Shown here piece by piece: positions 9,046 through 17,369 of a DNA stretch of 64,000 nucleotides (positions within the stretch are counted from its first letter, which is position 1; the number at the start of each line of letters is the position of its first letter). Position numbers and translations under genes: made by a program. The notes beneath the pieces were generated by a model. That model had not been told where the DNA came from. It was given only the letters and a program-made list of their open reading frames with translations, and did not search any database. Source of the stretch: Acidimicrobiales bacterium (GTDB taxonomy: Bacteria; Actinomycetota; Acidimicrobiia; Acidimicrobiales; Poriferisodalaceae); the NCBI GenBank assembly GCA_030743005.1, contig JASLTG010000012.1:1-64000 (forward strand). Direction: 5' to 3'.

Positions 9046-9888
9046 TTACAGAAGCTGCGTATCTGGTTCTGAGATAACGGGATTAGTTAGTGTCCCAATT
9101 CCCTCAATAGTGATTGAGACCTCGTCACCTTCAACCAGCATCTTAGGTGGATCCCAATACAGACCTACACCAGCGGGTGTTCCGGTAGCAATGACGGTGC
9201 CTGCTTCAAGGGTGAAGGCCGACGAAAGATGGTGAACGATGTCAAAACAGTCGAAGATCAGGTCGTCGGTATTCGAATCCTGACGAATTTCGCCATTGAC
9301 TCGAGTAGTTAGCTGCAGGTTGTGTGGATCAATCGAGTCGCCTGTGGTCATCCATGGACCCATCGGGCCATGGGTATCCCAAGATTTACCCATCAGCATT
9401 GTCGGGCTCGCCCGTTGCCAATCTCTAACACTTACGTCGTTCATAACCGTGTAACCAGCAATTACCTCCGGGGCGCGATCGCGAGGGACGTGTCTGCAGC
9501 GTTTACCGATGACGATCGCTAACTCACCTTCGTAATCAACCTTTTCTGGGGCGATGGTTGGGATATGAATACCAGCACCCGGGCCAATTATGCAGTTGTG
9601 ATGCTTAGTGAATATCACTGGTGTCGTGGGCACCTCTCTGCCACCCTCCTCGGCGTGAGCTCGATAATTCAGGCCCACAGCCAGAATTGCCGGTGGAGCA
9701 CCTACAGGCGCTAAGAGCTCCGCATCAGCTAGTGCTGTGCGTGCGCCTGTTGCCAAGTCCTCAAGGTTTAGGCCAGCGGCTAACAGTTGGGGGAGGTCAC
9801 CATGGTCGGTGTCGAGGTCAATCAATTCGTCGTCGACGACTGAAGCAACACGGACGCTGCCCTCGCGGAGATGTCGAGCAATAAGCAT
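9046..9888 (-). CDS. Fumarylacetoacetate hydrolase (FAH) family protein
   Basis: A 280-residue FAH-fold enzyme. It shows the family hallmarks: ILAVGLNYRAHAEEGG (about residues 74-89), the metal-binding EGELAIVIGKRC-like stretch (DYEGELAIVIG), GYTVMNDVSVRDWQ, KSWDTHGPMGPW, and the C-terminal VIATGTPAGVGLYWDPP. Members open or hydrate 2-oxo acids, for example fumarylpyruvate hydrolase and 2-hydroxyhepta-2,4-diene-1,7-dioate isomerase, in aromatic or sugar-acid breakdown. I start it at ATG 9888 rather than the open GTG at 9990: the extra 34 residues are unlike the family, and a TATGGT box sits 6 nt before 9888. It is convergent with the AtuA gene, 3 bp apart. Confidence 0.85.
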   Translation of the reverse strand: MLIARHLREGSVRVASVVDDELIDLDTDHGDLPQLLAAGLNLEDLATGARTALADAELLAPVGAPPAILAVGLNYRAHAEEGGREVPTTPVIFTKHHNCIIGPGAGIHIPTIAPEKVDYEGELAIVIGKRCRHVPRDRAPEVIAGYTVMNDVSVRDWQRASPTMLMGKSWDTHGPMGPWMTTGDSIDPHNLQLTTRVNGEIRQDSNTDDLIFDCFDIVHHLSSAFTLEAGTVIATGTPAGVGLYWDPPKMLVEGDEVSITIEGIGTLTNPVISEPDTQLL

Positions 9889-9891
9889 GTA

Positions 9892-9905
9892 GGGACCATA
9901 GTCCC
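9892..9905. promoter_or_regulatory. Palindrome over the -10 box of the FAH-family gene
   Basis: GGGAC-CATA-GTCCC, a perfect 5-bp inverted repeat. On the minus strand it contains TATGGT (9895-9900), the candidate leaderless -10 box 6 nt before the ATG at 9888. A repressor bound here would block the promoter directly. Confidence 0.45.
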
Positions 9906-9958
9906 GGCCAGGACGAAAGGAGAGGTGCGATCCGTAAATCCTGGTACTCCTTTTGGCC
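9906..9958. repeat. Nested and overlapping inverted repeats upstream of the FAH-family promoter
   Basis: Three complementary arm pairs lie in 53 bp: GGCC 9906-9909 with 9955-9958, AAAGGAG 9916-9922 with CTCCTTT 9947-9953, and CCAGGA 9908-9913 with TCCTGG 9939-9944. The first two nest; the third crosses them. If transcription starts at 9888 this is promoter-upstream DNA and suggests operator sites; if it starts upstream, it could be a switching leader. Confidence 0.4.
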
Positions 9959-10043
9959 GCCCCCTTGTCCTTCCGGTCACACTCTGGCACCCTTGCATTC
10001 CACGTCCTTTGTCGCCTGACGTGAAACGAGAGATGAAAATCTG

Positions 10044-10550
10044 ATGCGCGGACCCGAAGCGAGCGTCGACTCAGTAACTGACTCGGTCACTGGTTTACCG
10101 GACGGCCGCGTGCTCTGTGTGGTGCTGGAGCGCAAAGTCGCGTTAGCCCGGCGAACGCTAAAGCCAATATCGGTCGTTTATTTCGAACTAGATGAGTTCG
10201 AATCCTTCGCACCCTACGTACGAGAGCATGCGATGCGGTCGACCTCGAGGGTGATCACTAACACTGTGCGCGAATCGGACACCATTTGTGATTTAGGGAA
10301 TGGCGTGCTCGTTGCCCTCCTAGATGACACATCAGAAGCAGGAGCGGTGTGGGCTGCAGACCGCGTCAGAAACGCCAACGCCGAATCGCCTTCCCGTGAC
10401 ATCGTGACTCTCTCAGCGGGTGTTGCGTGTTATCCCTCCCATGCCATGGATGCACAAGATCTCTTAGAGGCAGCCGAAGCTGCCTGCCGTAACGCACAAA
10501 TTCATGGACCGGGTCGAATCGAAGTCGCCGCTGAGGGCGAAGGCTCCTGA
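10044..10550 (+). CDS. Degenerate GGDEF-domain protein (catalytically inactive diguanylate-cyclase fold)
   Basis: A 168-residue protein made almost only of a GGDEF fold: DSVTGLPDGRVL at the start, the metal-site strand VVYFELDEFESF (Asp kept), and the C-terminal TLSAGVACYPSHAMDAQDLLEAAEAA. Where active cyclases have LGGDEF, this protein has LGNGVL (about residue 85-90), so the catalytic acid and loop are lost and c-di-GMP synthesis is very unlikely. No sensor or membrane part is attached. It could bind GTP or a partner. Its ATG has only a weak GAGAG upstream. Confidence 0.7.
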   Translation: MRGPEASVDSVTDSVTGLPDGRVLCVVLERKVALARRTLKPISVVYFELDEFESFAPYVREHAMRSTSRVITNTVRESDTICDLGNGVLVALLDDTSEAGAVWAADRVRNANAESPSRDIVTLSAGVACYPSHAMDAQDLLEAAEAACRNAQIHGPGRIEVAAEGEGS

Positions 10551-10575
10551 GGGATCCATAATTCAAGCTAGTGTC

Positions 10576-10599
10576 GGTTGCCTCTCGAAAGAGGCAACC
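10576..10599 (+). promoter_or_regulatory. Perfect 9-bp stem-loop in front of the crotonase start
   Basis: GGTTGCCTC-TCGAAA-GAGGCAACC, ending 2 nt before the ATG at 10602. The right arm contains the only Shine-Dalgarno-like sequence (AGAGG, 10590-10594), so in RNA the stem would hide the ribosome site. A CATAAT at 10558 would place the whole hairpin in the leader; a TAGTGT at 10569 would start transcription inside it, making it an operator instead. No U-run follows, so a terminator is unlikely. Confidence 0.6.
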
Positions 10600-10601
10600 C
10601 C

Positions 10602-11417
10602 ATGGAAACTACATACGACAATCTTGAGATTGACTTTCCTGAAGAGGGAATAGCGCGAGTGACTCTCAACAGGCCCGAGCGGCTTAACGCCATGACATAT
10701 GGCCTGGTGAATGATTTACACGGAGCGTTGGATGCCGTCGACAACGATCACGCCATACGTGCCGTCATTCTCACTGGATCTGGTCGAGGTTTTTGTGCAG
10801 GTCTTGACTTGACAGGCTTCGGCAAGATTCCAGGCACCGAGGAGTTTGGGGAGCAACAACAAGGTATGGCTGTGCAGCAGTACATAGCTGAATTAGTGCA
10901 CCATATGCGCGACGTCAGGCAACCAATAATTGCTGGTGTGAATGGTGCCGCGGCTGGTGGCGGATTCGCGTTAGCTTGCGCAAGCGATGTCCGCTACTGC
11001 GGTGCTTCTGCGAAATTTGGAACCGCCTTCGTTCGGCTCGGAATTTCTGGTTGCGATATTGGAGTTAGTTGGATGCTGCCGCGACTCATTGGTGCATCTA
11101 GGGCCTGGGAACTGATGCTTACTGGACGCGTAATCGATTCAGAGGAAGCCAATCGGATTGGTCTCGTTAGCAACGTCGTCGCCGATATAGATCTACCGGA
11201 ACAGTGCCTGTCGGTCGCTAGGGAAATTTCTCGCAACAGTCCTTTTGGGGTGTGGATGACCAAAGAAGTGATGTGGTCCAACCTTGAGATTCCGAGCTTA
11301 CGCGCTGGCATAGATATGGAAAATCGGACCCAGATCCTTTCTGCGGGAACGGAAGATAGTAAAGAGGCGATGAGTTCATTTCTCGGGAAGCGACAAACGA
11401 GCTGGAAAAATCGCTGA
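10602..11417 (+). CDS. Enoyl-CoA hydratase/isomerase (crotonase) family protein
   Basis: A 271-residue crotonase. Oxyanion-hole segments are GFCAGLDLTGFG (about residues 65-76) and GVNGAAAGGGFALACASDVRY (about 113-133). In the active site, the second Glu is kept (SRAWELMLTGR), but the position of the first hydratase Glu reads FVRLGISGCDIG and holds no acid, which fits an isomerase, a dehydratase-like member or an altered hydratase rather than classic enoyl-CoA hydratase. I start it at ATG 10602, as the frame upstream only adds a TTG. Expression may be controlled by the hairpin directly in front. Confidence 0.8.
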   Translation: METTYDNLEIDFPEEGIARVTLNRPERLNAMTYGLVNDLHGALDAVDNDHAIRAVILTGSGRGFCAGLDLTGFGKIPGTEEFGEQQQGMAVQQYIAELVHHMRDVRQPIIAGVNGAAAGGGFALACASDVRYCGASAKFGTAFVRLGISGCDIGVSWMLPRLIGASRAWELMLTGRVIDSEEANRIGLVSNVVADIDLPEQCLSVAREISRNSPFGVWMTKEVMWSNLEIPSLRAGIDMENRTQILSAGTEDSKEAMSSFLGKRQTSWKNR

Positions 11418-11427
11418 TCTTGCCCGT

Positions 11428-13020
11428 TCAGTAGGCGGAAGTGCCGGAGACGGTAACTCGCGGCTCAGCAGCACCAGACAACATGTTTACGTCAGCGCAG
11501 ATTATGTGGGCATGGCCAAAAGCGCTGTTATTTGCTGGCAAGGAGTTGACAACGTGTCCCAAACGTTTCAAGTCTGCAATCAAACTCGAGTGTTCACCTT
11601 CTATCTCTAGGATGACTTCTCCCGGTTTTGCCCAGGTATTGAACCCATTGGAAGAGGAGCTAGCAAATCGCCACCGTGGTGCACCAAGTGCCTGCCCTGG
11701 GTCCTCGCCCGCGACAAACAATCTAGCTAGCAGTTGCAACACCACTTGCGGTTGAGAATCACCACCCATCGTGCCAACTAGAGCGCGTAAGGTGCCATCA
11801 AGATTTTCCACCAGAGTTGGAGCCAATGTATGGGGTGGTCGCTTATTGGCTCCATATGCAGCGGGACTATCCGGGCTAGACGAAAATCCAATTCCTCGGT
11901 TATGGAGCGAAATTCTGGTCTTTGGGAGAAAGACCAACGCACCCCACCCTGATGCGTTTGACTGAATTAATGACACTCCCATGCGGTCAGCGTCTACGGC
12001 GTTCAAATAGATGGTGTCACCATCGTTCACGCCCGTTGGCAACCTCGAGGTCTCGAGCGGACTGATCGCAGACGCCCGCGGCTGTAGACGCTCCGGGCTC
12101 AGCAGCCAGTCGCCATCAGCGTGTTGATGGAGCACCTCTGGTCGGTCAAAGCCGGCTTGCAGAGATGCTTCGGCCAGGAGGTGCCAAAAGAGAGGGTCAG
12201 AGGTATCTGTAGGCAATTCAAGCTGATTGGCAATCCATGCCGACGAAAGACATAGGTATCCTTGGGAATTTGGTGGCAAGCTCCAAATTCGTTGACCAAA
12301 AGCCTCAATTGCCAGCGGTTCAACCCAATCTGCTTGGGTGTTCTGCAGGTCTTCCCGTGTGTATTCACCACCGCCGAAGGCAATAAATTCCTCCCCAAAG
12401 GTCCCTTCGTAGAAGGCCTCTCGGCCACCCTCAGTGATCCCCTCAAGAGTTTTAGCAAGGCCACCACGCCGGATGAGTGTTCCTGGCCGGGGTGGCCCAT
12501 TGTCGAAATAATCTTCGGTGTTATCGATGCCTTCCAATAGTTTTGTCGCCTGTGCGCATTCAGCACTTAGGGGGAAGCCTTGGTTGGCGAGATCAATCGC
12601 ATCTGCAAAAATTTGATCCAAAGGAAGTCGACCGAACCTCTGGTGAAGGGCAAACCAGCCGTCGACGCATCCAGGGATAGTGATACTTCTGGAGTCCTTA
12701 TGAAACGGCATTTCTTTGAGGCCGTCTCGGCGCAAGCTATCCAGATCTGCTCCACTGCCGCTGTGGCCACTCGCATTTAATGCAAAGGGGCGCGGTTCTC
12801 CTGGGACATGAACCAAGGCCCAGAGATCTCCACCGACGCCGCACATGTGTTGGCTTGTTACCGCCAATACGGCGGAAGTCGCGATAGCAGCATCGGCTGC
12901 GGTGCCGCCCTTTCGTAACGTCGATACTCCAGCGCTGCTAGCGAGGTGATCGATTGAACACACCATGCCATTTCGTGCGTAGCGCGTAGCGAAAGGCACT
13001 AAAGGGCGGTGATTAGTCAT
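11428..13020 (-). CDS. Gamma-glutamyltransferase family protein
   Basis: A 530-residue Ntn hydrolase of the gamma-glutamyltranspeptidase family. The N-terminal large-subunit part shows GGTAADAAIATSAVLAVTSQHMCGVGGD (quoted in part: ADAAIATSAVL) and the substrate Arg/Glu region. The self-cleavage site is most likely Gly-Asp-Thr in NDGDTIYLNAVD near residue 340, which makes that Thr the nucleophile; the small subunit then carries MGVSLIQSNASGWG and the GTMGGDSQPQVVLQLL signature. No signal peptide is visible, so a cytoplasmic role in glutathione, gamma-glutamyl compound or cephalosporin-acylase-like hydrolysis is likely. It overlaps the upstream dehydrogenase gene by 4 bp. Confidence 0.85.
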   Translation of the reverse strand: MTNHRPLVPFATRYARNGMVCSIDHLASSAGVSTLRKGGTAADAAIATSAVLAVTSQHMCGVGGDLWALVHVPGEPRPFALNASGHSGSGADLDSLRRDGLKEMPFHKDSRSITIPGCVDGWFALHQRFGRLPLDQIFADAIDLANQGFPLSAECAQATKLLEGIDNTEDYFDNGPPRPGTLIRRGGLAKTLEGITEGGREAFYEGTFGEEFIAFGGGEYTREDLQNTQADWVEPLAIEAFGQRIWSLPPNSQGYLCLSSAWIANQLELPTDTSDPLFWHLLAEASLQAGFDRPEVLHQHADGDWLLSPERLQPRASAISPLETSRLPTGVNDGDTIYLNAVDADRMGVSLIQSNASGWGALVFLPKTRISLHNRGIGFSSSPDSPAAYGANKRPPHTLAPTLVENLDGTLRALVGTMGGDSQPQVVLQLLARLFVAGEDPGQALGAPRWRFASSSSNGFNTWAKPGEVILEIEGEHSSLIADLKRLGHVVNSLPANNSAFGHAHIICADVNMLSGAAEPRVTVSGTSAY

Positions 13021-14399
13021 GAGTCCTCAGGAGGTAAAAGCACATTCGGATTGAGGATTCCTCGAGGGTCGAGACCCCTTTTGATCGCACGAAAAGCTGC
13101 CAATTCAGCTTCAGTTCGATTGAGATGGAGAAATTCTCGCTTAGCTGTCCCGATTCCATGTTCAGCGGAAATACTTCCGCCGAGTTCGGCTACATAGTTA
13201 AGGACGGCATCATCAACACCCTCGTCAGGCTCATTTCCGTCGGCACCCAAAATATTGACGTGAACATTGCCGTCCCCTAAATGACCAAACATCACAGCAG
13301 TTGCTTGGCCGTCAACAGTAGAAATTAATGACGGAACTTCGTTCACAAACTCAGAGAGGCGAGACGCTGGGAGGGTCACGTCAAGCTTGTGGGGTGTTCC
13401 CTGGGTAGCGATAGCTTCGGTGATTTTTTCTCGGTATTCCCATAATCCGTTTCGAGTTGCGGTGTCCAAGCCAACTGCTACATCTGCAGCTAACGGCCCG
13501 AGGTCATCTATGGCATTAGCTAACTGATCTGTCGGGTCGTTAGCAGCAGCCACTTCGACGATAAGCCAAGCCTGAGATCCAAGCCCTACAGGGACCGAAG
13601 CGCCAATGTGATCCGAGACCAAGGACATGGCTTCACCGAATATGACTTCGACAGCTTGTAAGGCGGGGAGAGTGCGACGCAACTGTGATGTGGCGACCAC
13701 AGCATCATCTACGGTCTTGAACGCAATCATGGCTGAGCAGCGTTCGTTTAGACGAGGATGGAGACGTAGTCGTGCCTTCGTGATGATCGCTAGTGTGCCT
13801 TCACTGCCAGCTAACAGGCCAGGAAAGTTATATCCGGTGTTGTCTTTTTCTAAACCTTCGAGGTGGCTAATTATCGAACCATCAGACAAAACAGCTTCGA
13901 TCCCCAAAAGTTGATCTCGCATGGGACCGTAGCGAACAACATTGATTCCGCCGGCGTTAGTCGCAATCATTCCACCGATTGTGCAGCTATCGCGAGCTGC
14001 TAGGTCTACCCCTATGTCCAGATTGAAAGGGGATACGTGCGCTTGAGCATTCGCGAGGGTCGTACCCGCACCAACCGTGACTTGCTGCGCTAAAACGTCA
14101 ACTGGTTCGCAGTGATCCATACGTAAGGTTGAAATGACAATTTCTTCATTAAGTGGAACGCTCCCGCCCACCAATCCTGTGTTGCCTCCTTGCGGAACAA
14201 TGCTCAGGCCGGCTCTGGCAGCGAGTTTCACTAATTCGGAGACCTGAGAGGTGTCGGCAGGTCTGAGCACCATGGGTGACTTGCCTTGAAATCTGCCAGT
14301 CCAGTCCGCGGTGTAAGTAGCGGTTAGGGCTTCCTCCTGCAAAGCATGGTTGGTCCCAACAATCTCTTGAAATTCTTGAACAACTGTCGTATCGAGCAT
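13017..14399 (-). CDS. FAD-linked 2-hydroxyacid dehydrogenase (D-lactate / D-2-hydroxyglutarate dehydrogenase type)
   Basis: A 460-residue flavoprotein with the PCMH FAD-binding domain (IVPQGGNTGLVGGSVP, about residues 67-82; GGMIATNAGGINVVRYG, about 140-156) and the C-terminal FAD-oxidase domain ending EHGIGTAKREFL and LDPRGILNPNVLLP. The metal-site HLGDGNVHVN is present. It resembles D-2-hydroxyglutarate and D-lactate dehydrogenases; the exact hydroxyacid is open. ATG 14399 was chosen over the open frame to 14447 because it leaves 10 bp after the glycerophosphodiesterase stop and gives a family-like start (MLDTTVVQEFQEIVG). Confidence 0.85.
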   Translation of the reverse strand: MLDTTVVQEFQEIVGTNHALQEEALTATYTADWTGRFQGKSPMVLRPADTSQVSELVKLAARAGLSIVPQGGNTGLVGGSVPLNEEIVISTLRMDHCEPVDVLAQQVTVGAGTTLANAQAHVSPFNLDIGVDLAARDSCTIGGMIATNAGGINVVRYGPMRDQLLGIEAVLSDGSIISHLEGLEKDNTGYNFPGLLAGSEGTLAIITKARLRLHPRLNERCSAMIAFKTVDDAVVATSQLRRTLPALQAVEVIFGEAMSLVSDHIGASVPVGLGSQAWLIVEVAAANDPTDQLANAIDDLGPLAADVAVGLDTATRNGLWEYREKITEAIATQGTPHKLDVTLPASRLSEFVNEVPSLISTVDGQATAVMFGHLGDGNVHVNILGADGNEPDEGVDDAVLNYVAELGGSISAEHGIGTAKREFLHLNRTEAELAAFRAIKRGLDPRGILNPNVLLPPEDS

Positions 14400-14409
14400 T
14401 GCGATCAGG

Positions 14410-15174
14410 TCAACTTTGTGGCCATAAATTACGCTGCTTGAACACATCGAGAAGAGTTGCTGGCACGTCAGTCATAATTCCGTCAACTCCGAGGTCCAAG
14501 AGCCAGTTCATTTCTTCGATCTCGTCAATTGTCCAAACGTGAACAGCGATGCCAAGTGAATGCATACGAGCGATGAAACGTTTGTCAACGATCGGTATTG
14601 GCCCTTGGCGAATCGGAACTTGGGCAGCGCGGGCCCGGAAGTTAGATTTGGGGAAACCCCAAGAGGAGAAACGGGCCGCCACTACCTCAACGGGACCCAT
14701 GCTTAGACATATCTCTTCTCCAAATTCTTCGTGAAACTTTCCCAATCGCGAATCAGAAAAGGCACCAACGCAGACTCTGTGAAGAGCGTTTAGTTCCTTC
14801 AACTCTCGAATTAGCGGTTCAACCGCACCATCGGATTTGGGGTCAATATTGACCTTGAGATCTGGAAAGCTTTGCATCAGTTCCGCAAAACGAGGTATTG
14901 GCTCTCTCCCGTCGACCAAGGCTTTCTGAACGTCGCTCCACAACAACTCGGAGATATTGCCAACCTGATCGGTCACCCGGTCCAAACGACTGTCGTGGAA
15001 GGCGACCAGAACACCATCAGATGTCGCATGTACGTCTGTTTCCACATATTGAAAACCGAGGTCAACTGCCCCTTGAAACGCGGGCATGGTGTTTTCGGGC
15101 CAAGCGCCAGCCCCACCGCGGTGCGCGATTGGGATTGGGGTGGTTGTGTCCAGATAAGGATGAGGGTTAGGCAT
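14410..15174 (-). CDS. Glycerophosphodiester phosphodiesterase
   Basis: A 254-residue TIM-barrel GDPD. Catalytic and metal residues are visible: IAHRGGAGAWPENT (about residues 16-29), YVETDVHATSDG (about 38-49) and FHDSRLDR (about 54-61), then VNIDPKS and a C-terminal GVDGIMTDVP. It releases sn-glycerol-3-phosphate from lipid headgroups, in the cytoplasm as no signal peptide is seen. It is the first gene of a three-gene minus-strand operon with the FAD dehydrogenase and gamma-glutamyltransferase. A second family member lies at 47522-48247. Confidence 0.85.
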   Translation of the reverse strand: MPNPHPYLDTTTPIPIAHRGGAGAWPENTMPAFQGAVDLGFQYVETDVHATSDGVLVAFHDSRLDRVTDQVGNISELLWSDVQKALVDGREPIPRFAELMQSFPDLKVNIDPKSDGAVEPLIRELKELNALHRVCVGAFSDSRLGKFHEEFGEEICLSMGPVEVVAARFSSWGFPKSNFRARAAQVPIRQGPIPIVDKRFIARMHSLGIAVHVWTIDEIEEMNWLLDLGVDGIMTDVPATLLDVFKQRNLWPQS

Positions 15175-15232
15175 CGTTTGTGGTCTCTCCGTTCACCGTC
15201 AACGTTGTTCGCCAAGCTACTCTCCGGACCTA

Positions 15233-16024
15233 GTGACTTCCTCACAGCATTCCGATTTGGACCGTTTTAGACAGCTCTTATTAAAAGCGCCGGTACCGCT
15301 AGATCTAGCTTCGTTGGCGCTCAGTGGGCATTGCCAGGGGCGAACCCTCAACTTTGATGGAGAGTTAGCCAAACTGGATGCTTTGGCTGAGCAAGTGTCG
15401 ACACGAACGTTGCAGGGAGTTGTTGAATGCCTGTTTGATGGCCTTGGCTTCGCAGGAGACGAGTTGGACTACTTCGCTCCCAGGAATAGCTACATCGACC
15501 AGGTCATCGAACACAAACGTGGCATTCCGATATCACTCGGAGTCTTAGTGATTGAGGTTGCCCACCGATGCTCGATCCAGGTGCTTGGCGTTAGTATGCC
15601 GGGCCACTTCCTCGTCCAGGAATACGAGGATCCCAACAACTTCGTAAACCCCTTCACAGGAAAGATGATCACCAGATATGAAGCCCAAGAGCTATTTGTT
15701 CGCCTCCACCCATCAGCAGAATTCAAGGATGAGTTTCTAGCTCCGGTCGCCAACCAAGCAGTTTTGTCCCGAATGTTGAATAACTTGAGGATGATTCACC
15801 TCAAGGGCAGATCGACAAAAGAATTGATTCCAGTGCTTGAGCTAGCTCTATGTTTCGGGAGTCCTTCTGTAGCAGAAGCCCGACAGTTAGCTTCAGCGCT
15901 AGAGGCCGTCGGCAGAACTGATGAAGCTGCTCGCCACATGGACGAATTAGCTACAAGAAGCGATCAACGTGCAGCAGATGAAATAAGAGCCTTAGCAACA
16001 CGGTTGTGGAGTCGTCTGAATTGA
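15233..16024 (+). CDS. SirB1-family transglutaminase-like protein
   Basis: A 263-residue protein of the SirB1/transglutaminase-like family with a helical C-terminal part. The hallmark segment is YIDQVIEHKRGIPISLGVLVIEVAHR (about residues 86-111), followed by GVSMPGHFLVQ and FVNPFTGKMI, then tetratricopeptide-like helices (about 190-260). Family function is poorly known. The gene starts with GTG 58 bp from the divergent glycerophosphodiesterase; a TACTCT box lies 9 nt before it. Confidence 0.8.
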   Translation: MTSSQHSDLDRFRQLLLKAPVPLDLASLALSGHCQGRTLNFDGELAKLDALAEQVSTRTLQGVVECLFDGLGFAGDELDYFAPRNSYIDQVIEHKRGIPISLGVLVIEVAHRCSIQVLGVSMPGHFLVQEYEDPNNFVNPFTGKMITRYEAQELFVRLHPSAEFKDEFLAPVANQAVLSRMLNNLRMIHLKGRSTKELIPVLELALCFGSPSVAEARQLASALEAVGRTDEAARHMDELATRSDQRAADEIRALATRLWSRLN

Positions 16025-16071
16025 GTGCATTTGGTTGCCGATTACCGTGCCAGATGTAACACCGAGAGCAG

Positions 16072-17355
16072 ATGGCTAGACAGTCGACCTCTCGTCAGGA
16101 CAATTTCGCAATATCTGACGCGACGATGCAAACTGTAGGCCTGCTCACACGAACTGCTGGAGGCAACGTGGATTCTGATAAGGCAGAAAAACACCTCGAC
16201 TCGTTAGTGCAACAACTACTTCGCGAACACGACCCTGCCGGATCAAGGGTCGATTTTTTAGGAGCTCAGTATGACCTTGGTCTCGCTTGGATTCATTTCG
16301 ACGAAGGTTTCGGAGGTTTAGGTATGGCGCCGAAGCTTCAAGGGCAGGTAAACGCGCAGCTTGTTGAAGCTGGCGCGCCCATGTGTTGGCCACGAAACCC
16401 AATCGGATACGGCATGTGTGGACCAACTGTCTATACACACGGAAGCGAAAATCAGAAGCAACGATATTTGCGGCCACTTTTTAGCACCGAAGAGATTTGG
16501 TGCCAGCTTTTTTCGGAACCATCAGCCGGAAGCGATGTCGCTGGTTTAACAAGCCACGCTGTTAAAGATGGAGATGAATGGATCGTCAATGGACAGAAAG
16601 TATGGACAACGCTGGCTCACGTATCTCGCTGGGGTTGCCTCGTGACGCGCACTGACCCCGAAGCACCGAAACACAAAGGTTTGTCCTATTTCGTCGTCGA
16701 TATGGACCAACAAGGAGTAGAAGTTCGCCCTTTGCGCCAGATGACAGGAGACGCTGAATTCAACGAGGTCTATTTTACAGACGCGCGGATACCAGATTCC
16801 GAAAGGTTGGGAGAACCAGGAGATGGATGGCGCGTCGCGTTGACGACTTTGATGAACGAACGAGTCGCGATAGGAGGCGGACAGGCTCCTCGCGGGTCGG
16901 GGCCAATAAGCGATTCAGTACGTCTGTGGACAGAAATGGAAGAAACGCGAAAGACCTCATCGCTGAGAGACCGCCTCATGACGCTTTGGGCCAAGTCTGA
17001 AGTTGCTCGTCTGACAAATATTAGAGCTAGCCAAAATAGAGTCAAAGGAGTTCCTGGCCCTGAAGGATCAACAGGAAAACTCGCTTTCGCTGAGAACAAC
17101 CAGGACATCCATGAGTTCAATGTTGAGCTTCTAGGCCCTCAAGGAATGTTGTACGACACGTACTCGATCGAACGTTCAGGAACTGCTATGGGGCTCGCCA
17201 GCACCCAACAGCAGTTCTTGCGTTCAAGGGCTAATTCGATCGAGGGAGGCACCTCAGAGGTTATGCGGAACATTTTGGGAGAGCGTGTCCTCGGGTTACC
17301 CGGCGATGTAAGAACCGACAAAGGTCTGCCGTTTTCAGAAGTTCCAAATAATTAA
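16072..17355 (+). CDS. Acyl-CoA dehydrogenase
   Basis: A 427-residue flavoprotein with the three acyl-CoA dehydrogenase domains in order. The flavin-contact signature is WCQLFSEPSAGSDVAGL (about residues 144-160), the middle beta domain has GQKVWTTLAHVSRWG, and the C-terminal helical domain carries RSGTAMGLASTQQ and ending IEGGTSEVMRNILGERVLGLP. It oxidises an acyl-CoA to the 2-enoyl-CoA and passes electrons to ETF; the chain specificity cannot be read. Together with the crotonases in the window it fits beta-oxidation-like catabolism. Confidence 0.88.
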   Translation: MARQSTSRQDNFAISDATMQTVGLLTRTAGGNVDSDKAEKHLDSLVQQLLREHDPAGSRVDFLGAQYDLGLAWIHFDEGFGGLGMAPKLQGQVNAQLVEAGAPMCWPRNPIGYGMCGPTVYTHGSENQKQRYLRPLFSTEEIWCQLFSEPSAGSDVAGLTSHAVKDGDEWIVNGQKVWTTLAHVSRWGCLVTRTDPEAPKHKGLSYFVVDMDQQGVEVRPLRQMTGDAEFNEVYFTDARIPDSERLGEPGDGWRVALTTLMNERVAIGGGQAPRGSGPISDSVRLWTEMEETRKTSSLRDRLMTLWAKSEVARLTNIRASQNRVKGVPGPEGSTGKLAFAENNQDIHEFNVELLGPQGMLYDTYSIERSGTAMGLASTQQQFLRSRANSIEGGTSEVMRNILGERVLGLPGDVRTDKGLPFSEVPNN

Positions 17356-17369
17356 TGTCGACGAATTTG

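Noticed and set aside
9270..9290. ATTCGAATCC, considered as the T-loop of a tRNA
   Set aside because: It lies inside the FAH-family coding region and no cloverleaf arms surround it.
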